Origin: JABJPM01 sp964596705
GTDB taxonomy: Archaea > Nanobdellota > Nanobdellia > SCGC-AAA011-G17 > PNOQ01
Direction: 5' to 3'
DNA length: 48,341 nt
Assembly (NCBI GenBank): GCA_964596705.1
Contig: CAZQVG010000002.1
Location: forward strand, 1-48,341
In this document: positions 8,690 to 16,987 of the stretch, one piece after another
Layout: the number at the start of each line of letters is the position of its first letter
Position numbering within the stretch: position 1 is the stretch's first letter
Position numbers and translations under genes: made by a program
The notes under the pieces: model-generated
The model's database searches: none
Seen by the model: only the letters and a program-made list of their open reading frames with translations
What the model was told of the DNA's origin: nothing

Positions 8690-9913
8690 ATGATTATTGC
8701 AGACTTACATATTCATGGAAGATATTCTAGGGCAACTAGTAAAAATTTAGATGTTCCAAATCTTGAAAAATGGGGGAAGATTAAAGGTTTGGATGTGTTG
8801 GGTACCGGAGATTTTACACATCCTTTGTGGTTGAAACATTTGAAGGAACATTTAGTGGAAGATGACTCTGGGATACTGAAAACAAAAAAAGGAATGAACT
8901 TTATTTTGCAAACAGAAGTTAGTCTGATGTATACGCAAGGATTGAAAGGGAGAAGAGTGCATCATGTTTTATTGGCCCCAAACTTTGAGATTGTAGACCA
9001 GATTAATGAGAAATTGGGTAGTAAGGGGAGGTTAGATTATGATGGGAGACCTATTTTTGGATTTAGTTCTATTGAGTTAGTTGATATGATGAAAGAAATT
9101 TCAGAAGATATAGAGATTATCCCTGCTCATGTTTGGACGCCCTGGTTTGGATTATTAGGAAGCAAATCTGGGTTTGACAGTGTTGAGGAAGCCTTTAAGG
9201 AGAGAGCTAAATATATTCATGCATTGGAAACTGGATTGAGTAGTGATCCTGAAATGAATTGGAGATTATCAAGTCTAGATAAATTTAATTTAGTTAGTTT
9301 TTCTGATTCACATAGTTTTTGGCCTTGGAGAATTGGTAGAGAGGCAACTTTGTTTGAAGGAGAATTAACTTATAAAAATATTTTAAATGCAATTCGAACA
9401 GGAGATAATTTAAGGGGAACCATTGAAGTGGATCCTAGTTATGGTAAATATCATTTTGATGGTCATAGGGTTTGTAATGTTTGTTTTAACCCAAGTGAAA
9501 GTATAAAGAATAATGGAATTTGTCCTAAGTGTGGACGCCCCCTTACTATTGGTGTGTTAAATAGAATAGAAAAATTAGCAGATAGGCCGGAAGGATATAA
9601 ACCTGAAAATGCAAAAGAGTTTAAGAGGTTAATCCCTTTGGCTGAATTGATTAGTAATTATCTTGGGGTTAAACAAGTGTTTAGCAAGACGGTGTTTAGC
9701 AAATATTTAGAAATTACAAATAAATTTGGTTCTGAGTTTAATGTTTTATTGAATGTGGATAAGAATAAATTATTGGAAGCTCTTGATGAAAAGTTGGTGG
9801 ATGTTATTCTAAGAAATAGGGCTGGAGAAATAAATGTTAAACCTGGGTTTGATGGTGTTTATGGAGTGCCTATTTTAGATAAAAATCCTCAAAAAAGTTT
9901 AGTCGAGTTTTAA
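8690..9913 (+). CDS. Endonuclease Q family protein (PHP domain)
   Basis: Resembles EndoQ, a PHP-domain nuclease known from Thermococcales that nicks DNA 5' of deaminated bases (uracil, hypoxanthine) and abasic sites. The 407 residues start with the PHP metal motif DLHIHGRYS (H7, H9), continue with GTGDFTHPLW and a conserved HVWTPWFG, and contain SFSDSHSFWPWRIG. A zinc ribbon follows (CNVC ... CPKC at about 262-280), then a C-terminal helical part. This layout and length match EndoQ rather than histidinol phosphatase. Its last 15 bp overlap the convergent nop10. Confidence 0.85.
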   Translation: MIIADLHIHGRYSRATSKNLDVPNLEKWGKIKGLDVLGTGDFTHPLWLKHLKEHLVEDDSGILKTKKGMNFILQTEVSLMYTQGLKGRRVHHVLLAPNFEIVDQINEKLGSKGRLDYDGRPIFGFSSIELVDMMKEISEDIEIIPAHVWTPWFGLLGSKSGFDSVEEAFKERAKYIHALETGLSSDPEMNWRLSSLDKFNLVSFSDSHSFWPWRIGREATLFEGELTYKNILNAIRTGDNLRGTIEVDPSYGKYHFDGHRVCNVCFNPSESIKNNGICPKCGRPLTIGVLNRIEKLADRPEGYKPENAKEFKRLIPLAELISNYLGVKQVFSKTVFSKYLEITNKFGSEFNVLLNVDKNKLLEALDEKLVDVILRNRAGEINVKPGFDGVYGVPILDKNPQKSLVEF

Positions 9914-10066
9914 TTTTTTTCTTGCCATTAGTCTATACTTGCTCATCTTGTCAGTTTCTGAATATTTTGCAGGTTTTGGATTAATTGTTTTTGAATGGCA
10001 TCTAGGGCATATTTTTTCTAGAGTATACTCGTTGCATTTTTCACACTTGAGGATTTGTATTTTCAT
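9899..10066 (-). CDS. nop10: RNA-protein complex protein Nop10
   Basis: A 55-residue H/ACA RNP subunit that supports Cbf5 in RNA-guided pseudouridylation. It has a small zinc ribbon C8-C11-C20-C23 followed by PRC..KTINPKPAKYSETDK, as in archaeal Nop10 (KxxPPRFSPxD). It overlaps the end of aIF2-alpha by 4 bp, the usual archaeal gene order. The partner Cbf5 is encoded at 35890-36879. Confidence 0.93.
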   Translation of the reverse strand: MKIQILKCEKCNEYTLEKICPRCHSKTINPKPAKYSETDKMSKYRLMARKKLKLD

Positions 10067-10833
10067 TGTCTGATGAATTCAGCTTGGCCACCTTTTTTTG
10101 TTATTCCTGTAATTATTTCTTCTTGTATGTTTTTTAGAATTCCTTCTGCAGTTTTATAATCTGATGCTTTTACAGTTATTCTATATTTTGGTGCGCTGAT
10201 GTATGTTATTTTAATGTCTCCCTTTTGAGCCTTTGTTAAAATTTCTTTTATTATCTCTATTCCATTTGGGGCTTCTGAAGTTATTTTGAATATTCCAGAG
10301 ATTTCAACTTCGGGAGGTTTTATTTTGTCTTTTATTATTTTAGTAAATGTTTCTTTGGTTTCTTTGTCTAATTTTAGGTCTTCTATTAATTCATCATCTA
10401 AAACAAATCTTTGGAAACCTTCATATAAAGAACCATATTTTTCGATTATTTGAAAGCCCAATTCTTCGTACATAGATTTTAAGTCTTTGTTTAATTGTTT
10501 GCCGATGTATTCGAGAAGTTTTTCTGCTTTTTGTTCTTGTTTGTATTCTGAGTTTTTGTTTATTCTCTGCATAGTGTTTACTCTTCTTATTGAAAGATCA
10601 ATCTGATGTTTTTCTTTGTTGACCTTTAGAACCTTACAAACAATTCTTTTGCCTTCTTTTACATAATCTCTTATATTCCTTATTCTACCTGGAGAAATTT
10701 CTGAAATATGGATCATTCCATCTAAGTTCTTATATTCGTCTAATTTTGCAAAAACTGAGTGGTATAAAATCTTTGTAACTGTACAGATTACTATTTCTCC
10801 TTGTTCAGGAAGTCCTGATTTTTTATAAAACAT
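10063..10833 (-). CDS. eif2a: Translation initiation factor aIF2 subunit alpha
   Basis: Alpha subunit of the heterotrimeric factor that brings initiator tRNA to the small subunit. The 256 residues show an N-terminal S1/OB domain (1-80; GEIVICTVTKILYHSVFAKLDE, GMIHISEIS, VKEGKRIVCKVLKV), a helical middle domain and a C-terminal alpha/beta domain (ISAPKYRITVKASDYK). Length is normal for archaea. It sits in the conserved cluster L44e - S27e - aIF2-alpha - Nop10 with 1-bp and -4-bp spacings. Confidence 0.96.
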   Translation of the reverse strand: MFYKKSGLPEQGEIVICTVTKILYHSVFAKLDEYKNLDGMIHISEISPGRIRNIRDYVKEGKRIVCKVLKVNKEKHQIDLSIRRVNTMQRINKNSEYKQEQKAEKLLEYIGKQLNKDLKSMYEELGFQIIEKYGSLYEGFQRFVLDDELIEDLKLDKETKETFTKIIKDKIKPPEVEISGIFKITSEAPNGIEIIKEILTKAQKGDIKITYISAPKYRITVKASDYKTAEGILKNIQEEIITGITKKGGQAEFIRQ

Positions 10834-10834
10834 T

Positions 10835-11005
10835 TTAAATTATTTCGAGAACTGTAGCTTTTAATTTAACTTTTCCGCCTGTAGGGGTAGCTAGTTCTTC
10901 ATCACAGACTAGGCATTTTACTTTTGTAGATGCCTTTTCGAATATTATCTGCTCATTTTTACATTTTGAGCACCGTACTTTGATGAATTTGCTTTTCGGA
11001 TTCAT
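10835..11005 (-). CDS. rps27e: Ribosomal protein S27e
   Basis: A 56-residue small-subunit zinc-ribbon protein. Four cysteines C12, C15, C31 and C34 form the C2-C2 site within VRCSKCKNEQIIFEK and VKCLVCDEEL, followed by the family's GGKVKL segment. It lies 1 bp from both neighbours in the L44e - aIF2-alpha operon. Confidence 0.95.
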   Translation of the reverse strand: MNPKSKFIKVRCSKCKNEQIIFEKASTKVKCLVCDEELATPTGGKVKLKATVLEII

Positions 11006-11006
11006 T

Positions 11007-11318
11007 TTATTGCAACTCCACTTTCTTTAGTCTACCAATAGATTGAATTGAAGATTGTTGACATTCTTTGCATGTTAATTTTAATGCAATTTTTTTAGAG
11101 GATTTTGATCCGGTTCTTTTAAATTTACTAATTGCAGGTTTTGATCCCCACTTACCCAAGTTACCAAATCCTCTACCTAATCCCCTCTGTCTAGATCTGG
11201 CAATTGAACCTTTTTTTAGAGATCCCCTTTTACCAGAGGTTTTGTTTTCTGTTACTTTGTGTTCTGTGTGTTTCTTACACTTCTTACAATAAGCCTTTTT
11301 TGTTTTTGGGATTTTCAT
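11007..11318 (-). CDS. rpl44e: Ribosomal protein L44e
   Basis: A 103-residue large-subunit protein near the E site. Zinc cysteines are C11/C14 and C83/C86 (YCKKCKKHTEHKV, LTCKEC). The central GLGRGFGNLGKWGSKP and KRTGSKSSKKIALKLTC are typical. Overlaps the GINS gene by 4 bp and is followed after 1 bp by rps27e. Confidence 0.96.
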   Translation of the reverse strand: MKIPKTKKAYCKKCKKHTEHKVTENKTSGKRGSLKKGSIARSRQRGLGRGFGNLGKWGSKPAISKFKRTGSKSSKKIALKLTCKECQQSSIQSIGRLKKVELQ

Positions 11319-11938
11319 ATTTCTTCAGCCTTTTTTTGTTTTATTAGCAAATCTGCAATCTCATTTGGGATTTCTATTGTATCTTTAGTATTGTATGGTC
11401 CGTAGGTTTCAAGGTCTGTACCTACGAATTTTGGAACATCGGTCAATAATTTTACTTTTTTGGTTGTTTTGTTTGGTTTTTCAGGTATTTTTAAGTCTTT
11501 TGGTTTGGATATTTTTATGGTTGGGCTATCTCCATTGCTTAATTTGTAAAGCATATTTTCCCTAAAATGGTCCAAGTTCTCGATTATTTTATTATAAAAC
11601 TCTTGTTCTTCTGGAAGCATAACGTTTTTTTCTTCTGTCTCTATGCTTGTTCTAGAAGCAATTAATGCAAGTTGTATGATTTTTGATTCCCTTCTTTCAT
11701 AGAGCTCTTTTATTATTTTTTGAATGGATTCTATTTGTTTTCTGGTTTTTTGGACTTCAGTGGTCGTAAATATGGATTTTTTTTGTTCTTGAGATTGCAG
11801 TATCTCTTTTTTCTTTTTAAGATAGTTTGTTAGGTCAGTTAGGAAAGTTTGTGGCAGTTCTTGTAAATCTTGTCTATTTTTTTCTCTTCTTAGAATATCG
11901 TAAAGGGTTTCATATGTAATTATAACGTCTTCTGCCAT
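11315..11938 (-). CDS. GINS complex subunit (Gins51-like)
   Basis: A replication helicase accessory protein of the archaeal GINS complex, which binds MCM and the RecJ/Cdc45-like nuclease. The 207 residues have a helical A domain first (TYETLYDILRREKNRQDLQELP), a long helix with RRESKIIQLAL, a linker and the small B domain at the C-terminus (KFVGTDLETYGPYNTKDTIEIP). The order A then B is that of Gins51/Sld5/Psf1 rather than Gins23. It heads the translation operon at 9899-11938, as in several archaea. No second GINS gene is visible here. Confidence 0.85.
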   Translation of the reverse strand: MAEDVIITYETLYDILRREKNRQDLQELPQTFLTDLTNYLKKKKEILQSQEQKKSIFTTTEVQKTRKQIESIQKIIKELYERRESKIIQLALIASRTSIETEEKNVMLPEEQEFYNKIIENLDHFRENMLYKLSNGDSPTIKISKPKDLKIPEKPNKTTKKVKLLTDVPKFVGTDLETYGPYNTKDTIEIPNEIADLLIKQKKAEEI

Positions 11939-11995
11939 CTTGATGTTTTAGAGGTGCAATTTGTTTTAAAGGTTTTCTATGTTTCTTTCGATATG

Positions 11996-12003
11996 TTTAT
12001 AAA
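11996..12003 (+). promoter_or_regulatory. TATA box for the phosphoglycerate-mutase gene
   Basis: TTTATAAA centred 27.5 nt upstream of ATG 12027. The divergent GINS operon has its own TTTAAA at 11965-11970, about 29.5 nt from its start at 11938, so this 88-bp spacer holds two separate boxes. Confidence 0.55.
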
Positions 12004-12026
12004 GTTTAGTTGTAGTTTTTTAATTT

Positions 12027-12757
12027 ATGAAATGTCATATTTATCTTTTTAGGCATGGAATGACAAAAGATAATGCAGAAGGTAAATTTTCTGGGTGGAG
12101 ACAAACTTCACTGACTAAGAGAGGAATTGAGGATGCTAAAATTGTTGCTTTGAGGTTGAAAGATAAAAAAATTGATGTGGCATATCAGAGTAGTTTAAAA
12201 CGATCTAAAGATACTCTGAAAGAAGTTTTGAAATTTCATCCTGAATGTAAGGTTGTTATTACTGATGATCGAATTATTGAAAGAAGTTATGGAGATTTAC
12301 AAGGGAAAACTCATTATTCCTACATAAGAAAACATTCTCCTGAAGAGTATGATAAGTTTCATAGGGGATATAATGNNNNNNNNNNNNNNNNNNNNNNNNN
12401 NNNNNNNNNNNNNNNNNNNNNNNNNNNNNNNNNNNNNNNNNNNNNNNNNNNNNNNNNNNNNNNNNNNNNNNNNNNTACATAAGAAAACATTCTCCTGAAG
12501 AGTATGATAAGTTTCATAGGGGATATAATGCTAGGCCTCCAGGAGGGGAGTCAATAAAAGATGTTGAGAAAAGAGTTAACAGTTTTATTAAGGATCTGTT
12601 GAAGTTTATAAAGAAGAATAAGGTTAATGTTGCGATTTCTGCACATGGAAATTCTATGAGGCCATTTAGGAAATATTTTGAGAAGTTGAGTGTTAAAGAG
12701 ATGTTAAAGATTGAAAACCCCTATGACAATTATTTTGAGTATGCGATAGACTGCTAA
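12027..12757 (+). CDS. Histidine phosphatase / phosphoglycerate-mutase-like protein (interrupted by false gap)
   Basis: Branch-1 histidine phosphatase superfamily; closest in look to 2,3-bisphosphoglycerate-dependent phosphoglycerate mutase (glycolysis). RHGMT (R9, H10, G11) is the phospho-histidine motif; SLKRSKDT, IIERSYGDLQGK, ARPPGGES and the second histidine in SAHGNSMR follow in the expected order. The displayed frame is broken by 100 N plus a duplicated 55 bp. Removing these 155 bp gives 576 bp, a clean 191-residue protein. That is shorter than typical dPGM (about 230-250), so a phosphatase role cannot be excluded. The next gene starts 1 bp after the stop. Confidence 0.85.
12321..12530. 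other. False gap: identical 55-bp flanks around 100 N
   Basis: Bases 12321-12375 and 12476-12530 are identical over 55 bp and enclose exactly 100 N (12376-12475). The pattern indicates two contigs overlapping by one k-mer (k = 55) that a scaffolder joined without merging. Deleting 155 bp restores the reading frame of the gene at 12027. Confidence 0.93.
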
Positions 12758-12758
12758 A

Positions 12759-13619
12759 ATGGTTTATTTTAACAATATTCATAAGTCTTTGAAGGTATTG
12801 TTTTCTAATTGGAAGATTTTAATTCCTTCTTTGGCTGCACTGTTTATGGGCCTCTTTTTTTCTTTGGTTTTTATTTACATGAATGATTTGTTTGGAGTTA
12901 TATTAAAAGATCCTTCAAGTCTTTTTGTGTCTGGCGGGTTAAGTATGATTGCAAAAAAAGTTTCTGCTGTATTAATTACAAAATCTCAAATAATTAAGTT
13001 GTTGTTAAGCTTAGTTGGATTTATAATGGCTAATTTTATGGCAGGTTCTTCTTTTATCGCAATGAAATATGTTATGATAGAATCTGCTATAAATGGAAAA
13101 AAGATTGGAGTTAAGAAGAGTTTTTATGAAGGGACTAGAAAATATTATTGGAAAGTTATTGAGATGAGGGTTATGGTATTTGTCTTGATTGTTATATTGT
13201 CCCTGATTTTGAGTTTGCCATTTTTCATTTTTTCTAAGTATTTTGGGGGGTATTCTATGCTTGTTGCTTTGGGTGTTATAAGCGTGTTATTGTTGATAAG
13301 GTTGATATTGTTGTTTAGATATCCTATTCTATTTAAAGAAAAATTACATGCAATTCCAGCACTTAGCAGAGCTATAGAATTATTTAATAAAAAACGAGGT
13401 TACGTTTTTAATAGTTGGTTTATTTCAGTGTTTGTTATTTTCTTGTTTAGTGTGTTTTTTGAATTTATTAGGGTATTTATGAGTGATCCTTATTATGGTG
13501 TCAAAGTTGGTGCAGTTTTTCTTTTGGTGTTTTATTTAATTAAAGAATTAATTATGGCAGTTGTAGGAATGTTTGTTGATGTGTTCGTATATGTTTCTTA
13601 TCTTAAAGTTCGTAAGTGA
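12759..13619 (+). CDS. Multipass membrane protein, unknown
   Basis: A 286-residue hydrophobic protein with about six transmembrane segments (near 20-40, 70-95, 130-155, 165-190, 220-240, 250-280) and an internal FYEGTRKYYWKVIE stretch typical of membrane proteins that keep a helix-turn pair on the cytoplasmic side. No catalytic motif seen. It starts 1 bp after the mutase stop, so it is co-transcribed, and its 3' end overlaps RNase Z on the other strand by 17 bp. Confidence 0.7.
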   Translation: MVYFNNIHKSLKVLFSNWKILIPSLAALFMGLFFSLVFIYMNDLFGVILKDPSSLFVSGGLSMIAKKVSAVLITKSQIIKLLLSLVGFIMANFMAGSSFIAMKYVMIESAINGKKIGVKKSFYEGTRKYYWKVIEMRVMVFVLIVILSLILSLPFFIFSKYFGGYSMLVALGVISVLLLIRLILLFRYPILFKEKLHAIPALSRAIELFNKKRGYVFNSWFISVFVIFLFSVFFEFIRVFMSDPYYGVKVGAVFLLVFYLIKELIMAVVGMFVDVFVYVSYLKVRK

Positions 13620-14499
13620 ATAAATCTTTTGCAGCTATTGTTTGTTTGAATATTTTTTTTGCTTCTTTTTCTATATCTTTTTCACCTTTATTTCTTTGAC
13701 TGAAGTGAGTTATTATTAGTTTTTTTGAATTTGATTTTTTTGCTAGGTAAGCAGCATCTTCAGAAGTCATATGTTTGGTTTCTTTTGCTCTATCTTTAAG
13801 CTCTCGAGAGAATGTTGATTCTGAAATCAATAAATCTGAGTTTTTAGCAAATTTTATTGTTTCTTTTGTTAGTTTGGTATCTAAGATAATTGTTATTTTT
13901 TTGCCTTTTTGTAAAATTGTTCCTTTTTCAGGCGTTATTTTTTTGCCTTTATATGTAATTGTTTTTCCTTGCTGTAATTTTCCTAGGATTGGATCTTTTA
14001 TTAAGCCTAATTTTTTTGTATATCCTAGATTTATTCTTCTTTTGTCTTTTTCTATAAATGAATACCCATAGCAAGTTGTTGTATGGTCAAGTTTTTGAGT
14101 GTATATTGTGAAGTCTTTTTCATCGATTAGTTTACCAGATCTTGAAATCTCTTTTATCTCTAAGTTGATTCGGTTGATTGGATTTATGAATAGGTTATAT
14201 ATGTTTTCGATTGATTTTTTAATTCCTTTTGGACCGTAAATTTTTAGAGTTTTAGTATAGTCTTGTTTTGATAGTGTTTCTAATAAACCTGGTAATCCTA
14301 AGACATGGTCTCCGTGCCAATGAGTGATTAGGATTCTAGTTAATTTTGATGGGCTGAAATTTATTTTCCTCATTTGTCTTTGAGTTCCTTCTCCACAGTC
14401 TATTAAAATGTTTTCAGATTTGTAATTAATTAGAATTGAAGTCGTATTCCTTTCTTTTGTTGGAAGCATTGAGGAGGTTCCAAGAAATGTTATTTTCAT
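13603..14499 (-). CDS. rnz: Ribonuclease Z
   Basis: tRNA 3'-processing endonuclease of the metallo-beta-lactamase fold. The 298 residues open with MKITFLGTSSMLPT, carry the zinc motif H60-W-H62-G-D64-H65, a conserved LDHTTTCYGYSF, an ILDTK aspartate and a final THFSQR histidine, as in archaeal RNase Z. A family exosite region lies around 165-195. It fits functionally with the divergent tRNA-splicing endonuclease at 14550, with which it shares a TATA element. Confidence 0.95.
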   Translation of the reverse strand: MKITFLGTSSMLPTKERNTTSILINYKSENILIDCGEGTQRQMRKINFSPSKLTRILITHWHGDHVLGLPGLLETLSKQDYTKTLKIYGPKGIKKSIENIYNLFINPINRINLEIKEISRSGKLIDEKDFTIYTQKLDHTTTCYGYSFIEKDKRRINLGYTKKLGLIKDPILGKLQQGKTITYKGKKITPEKGTILQKGKKITIILDTKLTKETIKFAKNSDLLISESTFSRELKDRAKETKHMTSEDAAYLAKKSNSKKLIITHFSQRNKGEKDIEKEAKKIFKQTIAAKDLFTYEL

Positions 14500-14521
14500 A
14501 ATGCTTTTTAAACAAAAGGTT

Positions 14522-14527
14522 TTTAAA
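14522..14527. promoter_or_regulatory. Shared bidirectional TATA box
   Basis: TTTAAA (palindromic), centred 25.5 nt from both the rnz start (14499, minus) and the endA start (14550, plus) within a 50-bp spacer. A second TTTAAA at 14507-14512 is too close to rnz to serve it and is about 40 nt from endA. Confidence 0.6.
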
Positions 14528-14549
14528 TAGTTTTTGATTAAGATGTTTT

Positions 14550-15080
14550 ATGAATAAAGATAAGATTCTTTCTGTATTCTCGAATGATGTTATCATATCT
14601 GCTGGAGGAGATTTGGCTAGACAATTGTATGATAAAAGTAGATTTGGGGAAATAAAAGGAAAGAAGTTTTACTATTCTTTTTCTGAGGCTTTATTCTTAT
14701 TAGAAGAAGAAAAAATGATTATTGTGGATGGTAGAAATAAAGAGCTTAGTTTTGAGCAATTTGTTAAAAAAGCAAGGAAATATGAGCCTAAATTTTGGAC
14801 TAAATACTGTGTTTATAGGGAAATGAGAAAGCGAGGTTATATTGTTAAAACTGCTTTGAAATTTGGAGCAGACTTTAGAGTTTATGATAGGGGAGTTAAA
14901 CCTGGGGAAGATCATGCAAAATGGATATTGTATCCTGTTCACGAAAGAGAGGTATTTACTTGGTACGATTTTTCTGCTAAAAATAGGGTAGCACATTCTA
15001 CAAGGAAGAAATTATTATTGGGCGTTGTGGATGATGAGGGGGATGTTACCTTTTATGAAGTGAAGTGGACAAGGCCATAA
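14550..15080 (+). CDS. endA: tRNA-splicing endonuclease
   Basis: Cuts tRNA introns at bulge-helix-bulge structures. The 176-residue length matches the short homotetrameric archaeal form. The catalytic triad is intact: Y112 (FGADFRVYDRG), H122 (EDHAKW) and K153 (AHSTRKKLL), with the same spacing as in Methanocaldococcus EndA (115/125/156). The C-terminal KWTRP is typical. Divergent from rnz, so two tRNA-processing enzymes share one promoter. Confidence 0.96.
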   Translation: MNKDKILSVFSNDVIISAGGDLARQLYDKSRFGEIKGKKFYYSFSEALFLLEEEKMIIVDGRNKELSFEQFVKKARKYEPKFWTKYCVYREMRKRGYIVKTALKFGADFRVYDRGVKPGEDHAKWILYPVHEREVFTWYDFSAKNRVAHSTRKKLLLGVVDDEGDVTFYEVKWTRP

Positions 15081-15115
15081 GTTTTTTATAGTAATTCAGG
15101 TCTTCTTTATTTGTT

Positions 15116-16045
15116 ATGGTAGGAAATAGCGATGCGGCATTGGAGTATGTAAAAAAGTATGGGCCAGTTCAACCTTCTCAGGTTGCAACTAGCATAAATA
15201 CTAACATATTATTTGCTAGTGCGATTTTATCTGAACTGGTTGCGAAGAAGAAAGTAAAAATTACTTATCTTAAGAGGGGAGGTTCTCCATTTTATTATGT
15301 TGAAGGCCAAGAAGAAAAATTGATGGATCTGGCTGAGCATCTTTCTGGAAAATTAAAAGAATCTTATAATTTAATTAGTGAAAAGCAAGTTATTAGAGAT
15401 TCTGAAGCTTTGCCTTGGCAAAGGGTCGCTTTAAGAGATTTAAAAGATTTTGCTGTAGGTGTGACTGTGAATTATGGGGGCAAACAAGAATTGTTTTGGA
15501 AATGGTATTTAACCTCAAATGAGGAAGCGAAAAGGTTGATCAAAGAAGCAATTACTGTAAAAAAAGAAGATGGCGAATTAAGTAAAAATGAATCTTTAGA
15601 AGAAAGTACTGAGAAGCAGATTGAGCGTCAAGAAGATATTGTTAAACAAGATGAAGTAGATAAGGTTGAAAGTGAGAAACCAAAAGTAGTTCAGGAAAAG
15701 CTTATTGAAAAAACTGAGAAGAATAATGTACAAGAAGATTTCTTTGAAACTATAATGAATTTCTTTAAACAAAATGATATTTATGTTATTTCTCAGAGTA
15801 TAGTTAGGAAGGGTAGAGAGTTTAATTTTGTGGTTGATGTGCCTTCTAGTCTTGGAAAACTTAGATATTTTGTTAAATTTAAGAATAAGAAAAAAATTGG
15901 AGATTCTGATTTTCTTGCAGCAATTGAGGAGGCAAATAAACAGAAGTTGCCGGTTTTATTTTTAGGAAATGGGGAATTAAATAAAAAAGCTCAAAAATAT
16001 TTAGATGAGAATGTTTCTGGACAGTTAGTTTTTAAGGGTATTTGA
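15116..16045 (+). CDS. Winged-helix protein with C-terminal nuclease-like domain, unknown
   Basis: A 309-residue protein downstream of endA. The N-terminal ~75 residues look like a winged helix (ALEYVKKYGPVQPSQVATSI, ILSELVAKKKVKITYLKRGG). A middle alpha/beta part and a charged linker (about 150-200) follow. The last ~100 residues (FFKQNDIYVISQSIVRKGREFNF then LRYFVKFKNKKK and AAIEEANKQKLPVLFLGNGEL) resemble a restriction-endonuclease-like fold with a possible D...F-K-K core, but a clear D-ExK signature is not visible. I infer a nucleic-acid-related role. A TTTATA box lies about 28 nt upstream. Confidence 0.65.
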   Translation: MVGNSDAALEYVKKYGPVQPSQVATSINTNILFASAILSELVAKKKVKITYLKRGGSPFYYVEGQEEKLMDLAEHLSGKLKESYNLISEKQVIRDSEALPWQRVALRDLKDFAVGVTVNYGGKQELFWKWYLTSNEEAKRLIKEAITVKKEDGELSKNESLEESTEKQIERQEDIVKQDEVDKVESEKPKVVQEKLIEKTEKNNVQEDFFETIMNFFKQNDIYVISQSIVRKGREFNFVVDVPSSLGKLRYFVKFKNKKKIGDSDFLAAIEEANKQKLPVLFLGNGELNKKAQKYLDENVSGQLVFKGI

Positions 16046-16730
16046 TTTTTATGTTTGCTAAGAAAATAAGAAATAATATTATTAAGTATGCTTTAGTTTT
16101 TTCTCCTAGCCGGGGAGATTGATATATTATTTTTGTAGTTCTGTTTTCACAAGATGTGTTAAATGTTTCTAAGAATAATGGGAACAATAGGTTCATTGAT
16201 TGCTCTATCTCTTTTTGAGGAATTTTCGGATCTTTGGTTTCTAACCAAGCATACCAGTCCTTTGGATTCTCTTCTGATGCTTGTTCAAGGGTTTGTTTTG
16301 TATCATATTCTTTTTTAATACATTTTGTATTTGAAGGGTTTGCTTGGTGCTCGAATCTTGAATGAAGTTTTGGGTCTTCTCCGGAGATATAGTGAGGAGC
16401 AACAAAGGAATCTGAGATATAATGGGTTGCTACACCAAAAGCATAGCTTGCATTTTTATAATCGTTTAGTTTTATGTAATTCTTTGTTTTGTTTAGCCAG
16501 TATAATGTTTTGTTGTAAGAGTCTGGGTAATGATGGGTTCTTTGATCATGAAAATCTTTATCTGGTGCTATCGAGCCAATTTCTAATTGTCCCAAATCTA
16601 ATTTTGTTTGTAAGGACAGTGGGCTGAAATAATACATTTGATCTACAATTAGTTTGTGATTTGTCCAATCCCATGCATTGGTTTGGGGAAGAATGATGAG
16701 AAGAATCATTAATATTTGTTTTAAATTCAT
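16032..16730 (-). CDS. Exported zinc-dependent phospholipase C-like protein
   Basis: A 232-residue exported protein of the zinc phospholipase C / S1-P1 nuclease superfamily. After a signal peptide ending near QTNA, the mature chain begins with W20 (WDWTNHKLI), where the N-terminal Trp is a known zinc ligand in this family. Other ligands fit: APDKDFHDQRTHHYP, ATHYISDSFVAPHY and HSRFEHQA. A hydrophobic C-terminal helix (YLIILFLIFLANI) suggests membrane anchoring. The substrate (phospholipid or nucleic acid) is unknown. Overlaps the upstream plus-strand gene by 14 bp tail to tail. Confidence 0.8.
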   Translation of the reverse strand: MNLKQILMILLIILPQTNAWDWTNHKLIVDQMYYFSPLSLQTKLDLGQLEIGSIAPDKDFHDQRTHHYPDSYNKTLYWLNKTKNYIKLNDYKNASYAFGVATHYISDSFVAPHYISGEDPKLHSRFEHQANPSNTKCIKKEYDTKQTLEQASEENPKDWYAWLETKDPKIPQKEIEQSMNLLFPLFLETFNTSCENRTTKIIYQSPRLGEKTKAYLIILFLIFLANIKIKYP

Positions 16731-16745
16731 CTATTTAGAAAGGTT

Positions 16746-16758
16746 TTTAAACTTTAAA
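16746..16758. promoter_or_regulatory. Paired, offset TATA boxes for divergent genes
   Basis: TTTAAA at 16746-16751 is 26.5 nt from the plus start (16775). TTTAAA at 16753-16758 is 25.5 nt from the minus start (16730). In this shorter 44-bp spacer a single central box cannot serve both, and two offset boxes each keep the ~26-nt distance to their own gene. Confidence 0.55.
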
Positions 16759-16774
16759 TTGCTTTCTTTTTAGT

Positions 16775-16987
16775 ATGAAAAAAGAGGTTTCTGATAAGTA
16801 TGTTGTATTATTGTTAGTTTTGGCAATAATTTTTTCTATAGGTGGAGCATTCTTAATTTATGATCATATGGAAGATTATAAATTAAATTCTGGTTCTTTA
16901 GAAAATCCTCGTAGCGTCGGTGTTGTAAGTTTAGTTGTGGCTGATGAGGATACTTCTGGAGGTAAGATTAATGAAACTGTCCAATAA
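16775..16987 (+). CDS. Small single-pass membrane protein
   Basis: A 70-residue protein with one N-terminal membrane segment (VVLLLVLAIIFSIGGAFLIY) followed by a short tail ending SVGVVSLVVADEDTSGGKIN. The start resembles those of the next gene product and of the protein at 18713, which also place a G-x-V-x-L-V segment after the membrane helix, so this may be a minimal or truncated member of the same surface family. Its end overlaps the next start by 17 bp. TATA at 16746-16751 makes it the first gene of the surface-protein operon. Confidence 0.6.
   Translation: MKKEVSDKYVVLLLVLAIIFSIGGAFLIYDHMEDYKLNSGSLENPRSVGVVSLVVADEDTSGGKINETVQ

Noticed and set aside
12321..12530. Genuine 55-bp direct repeat flanking an insertion
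   Set aside because: The identical length (55 bp) at two unrelated gaps, each with exactly 100 N and exact frame restoration on collapse, fits an assembler k-mer overlap.
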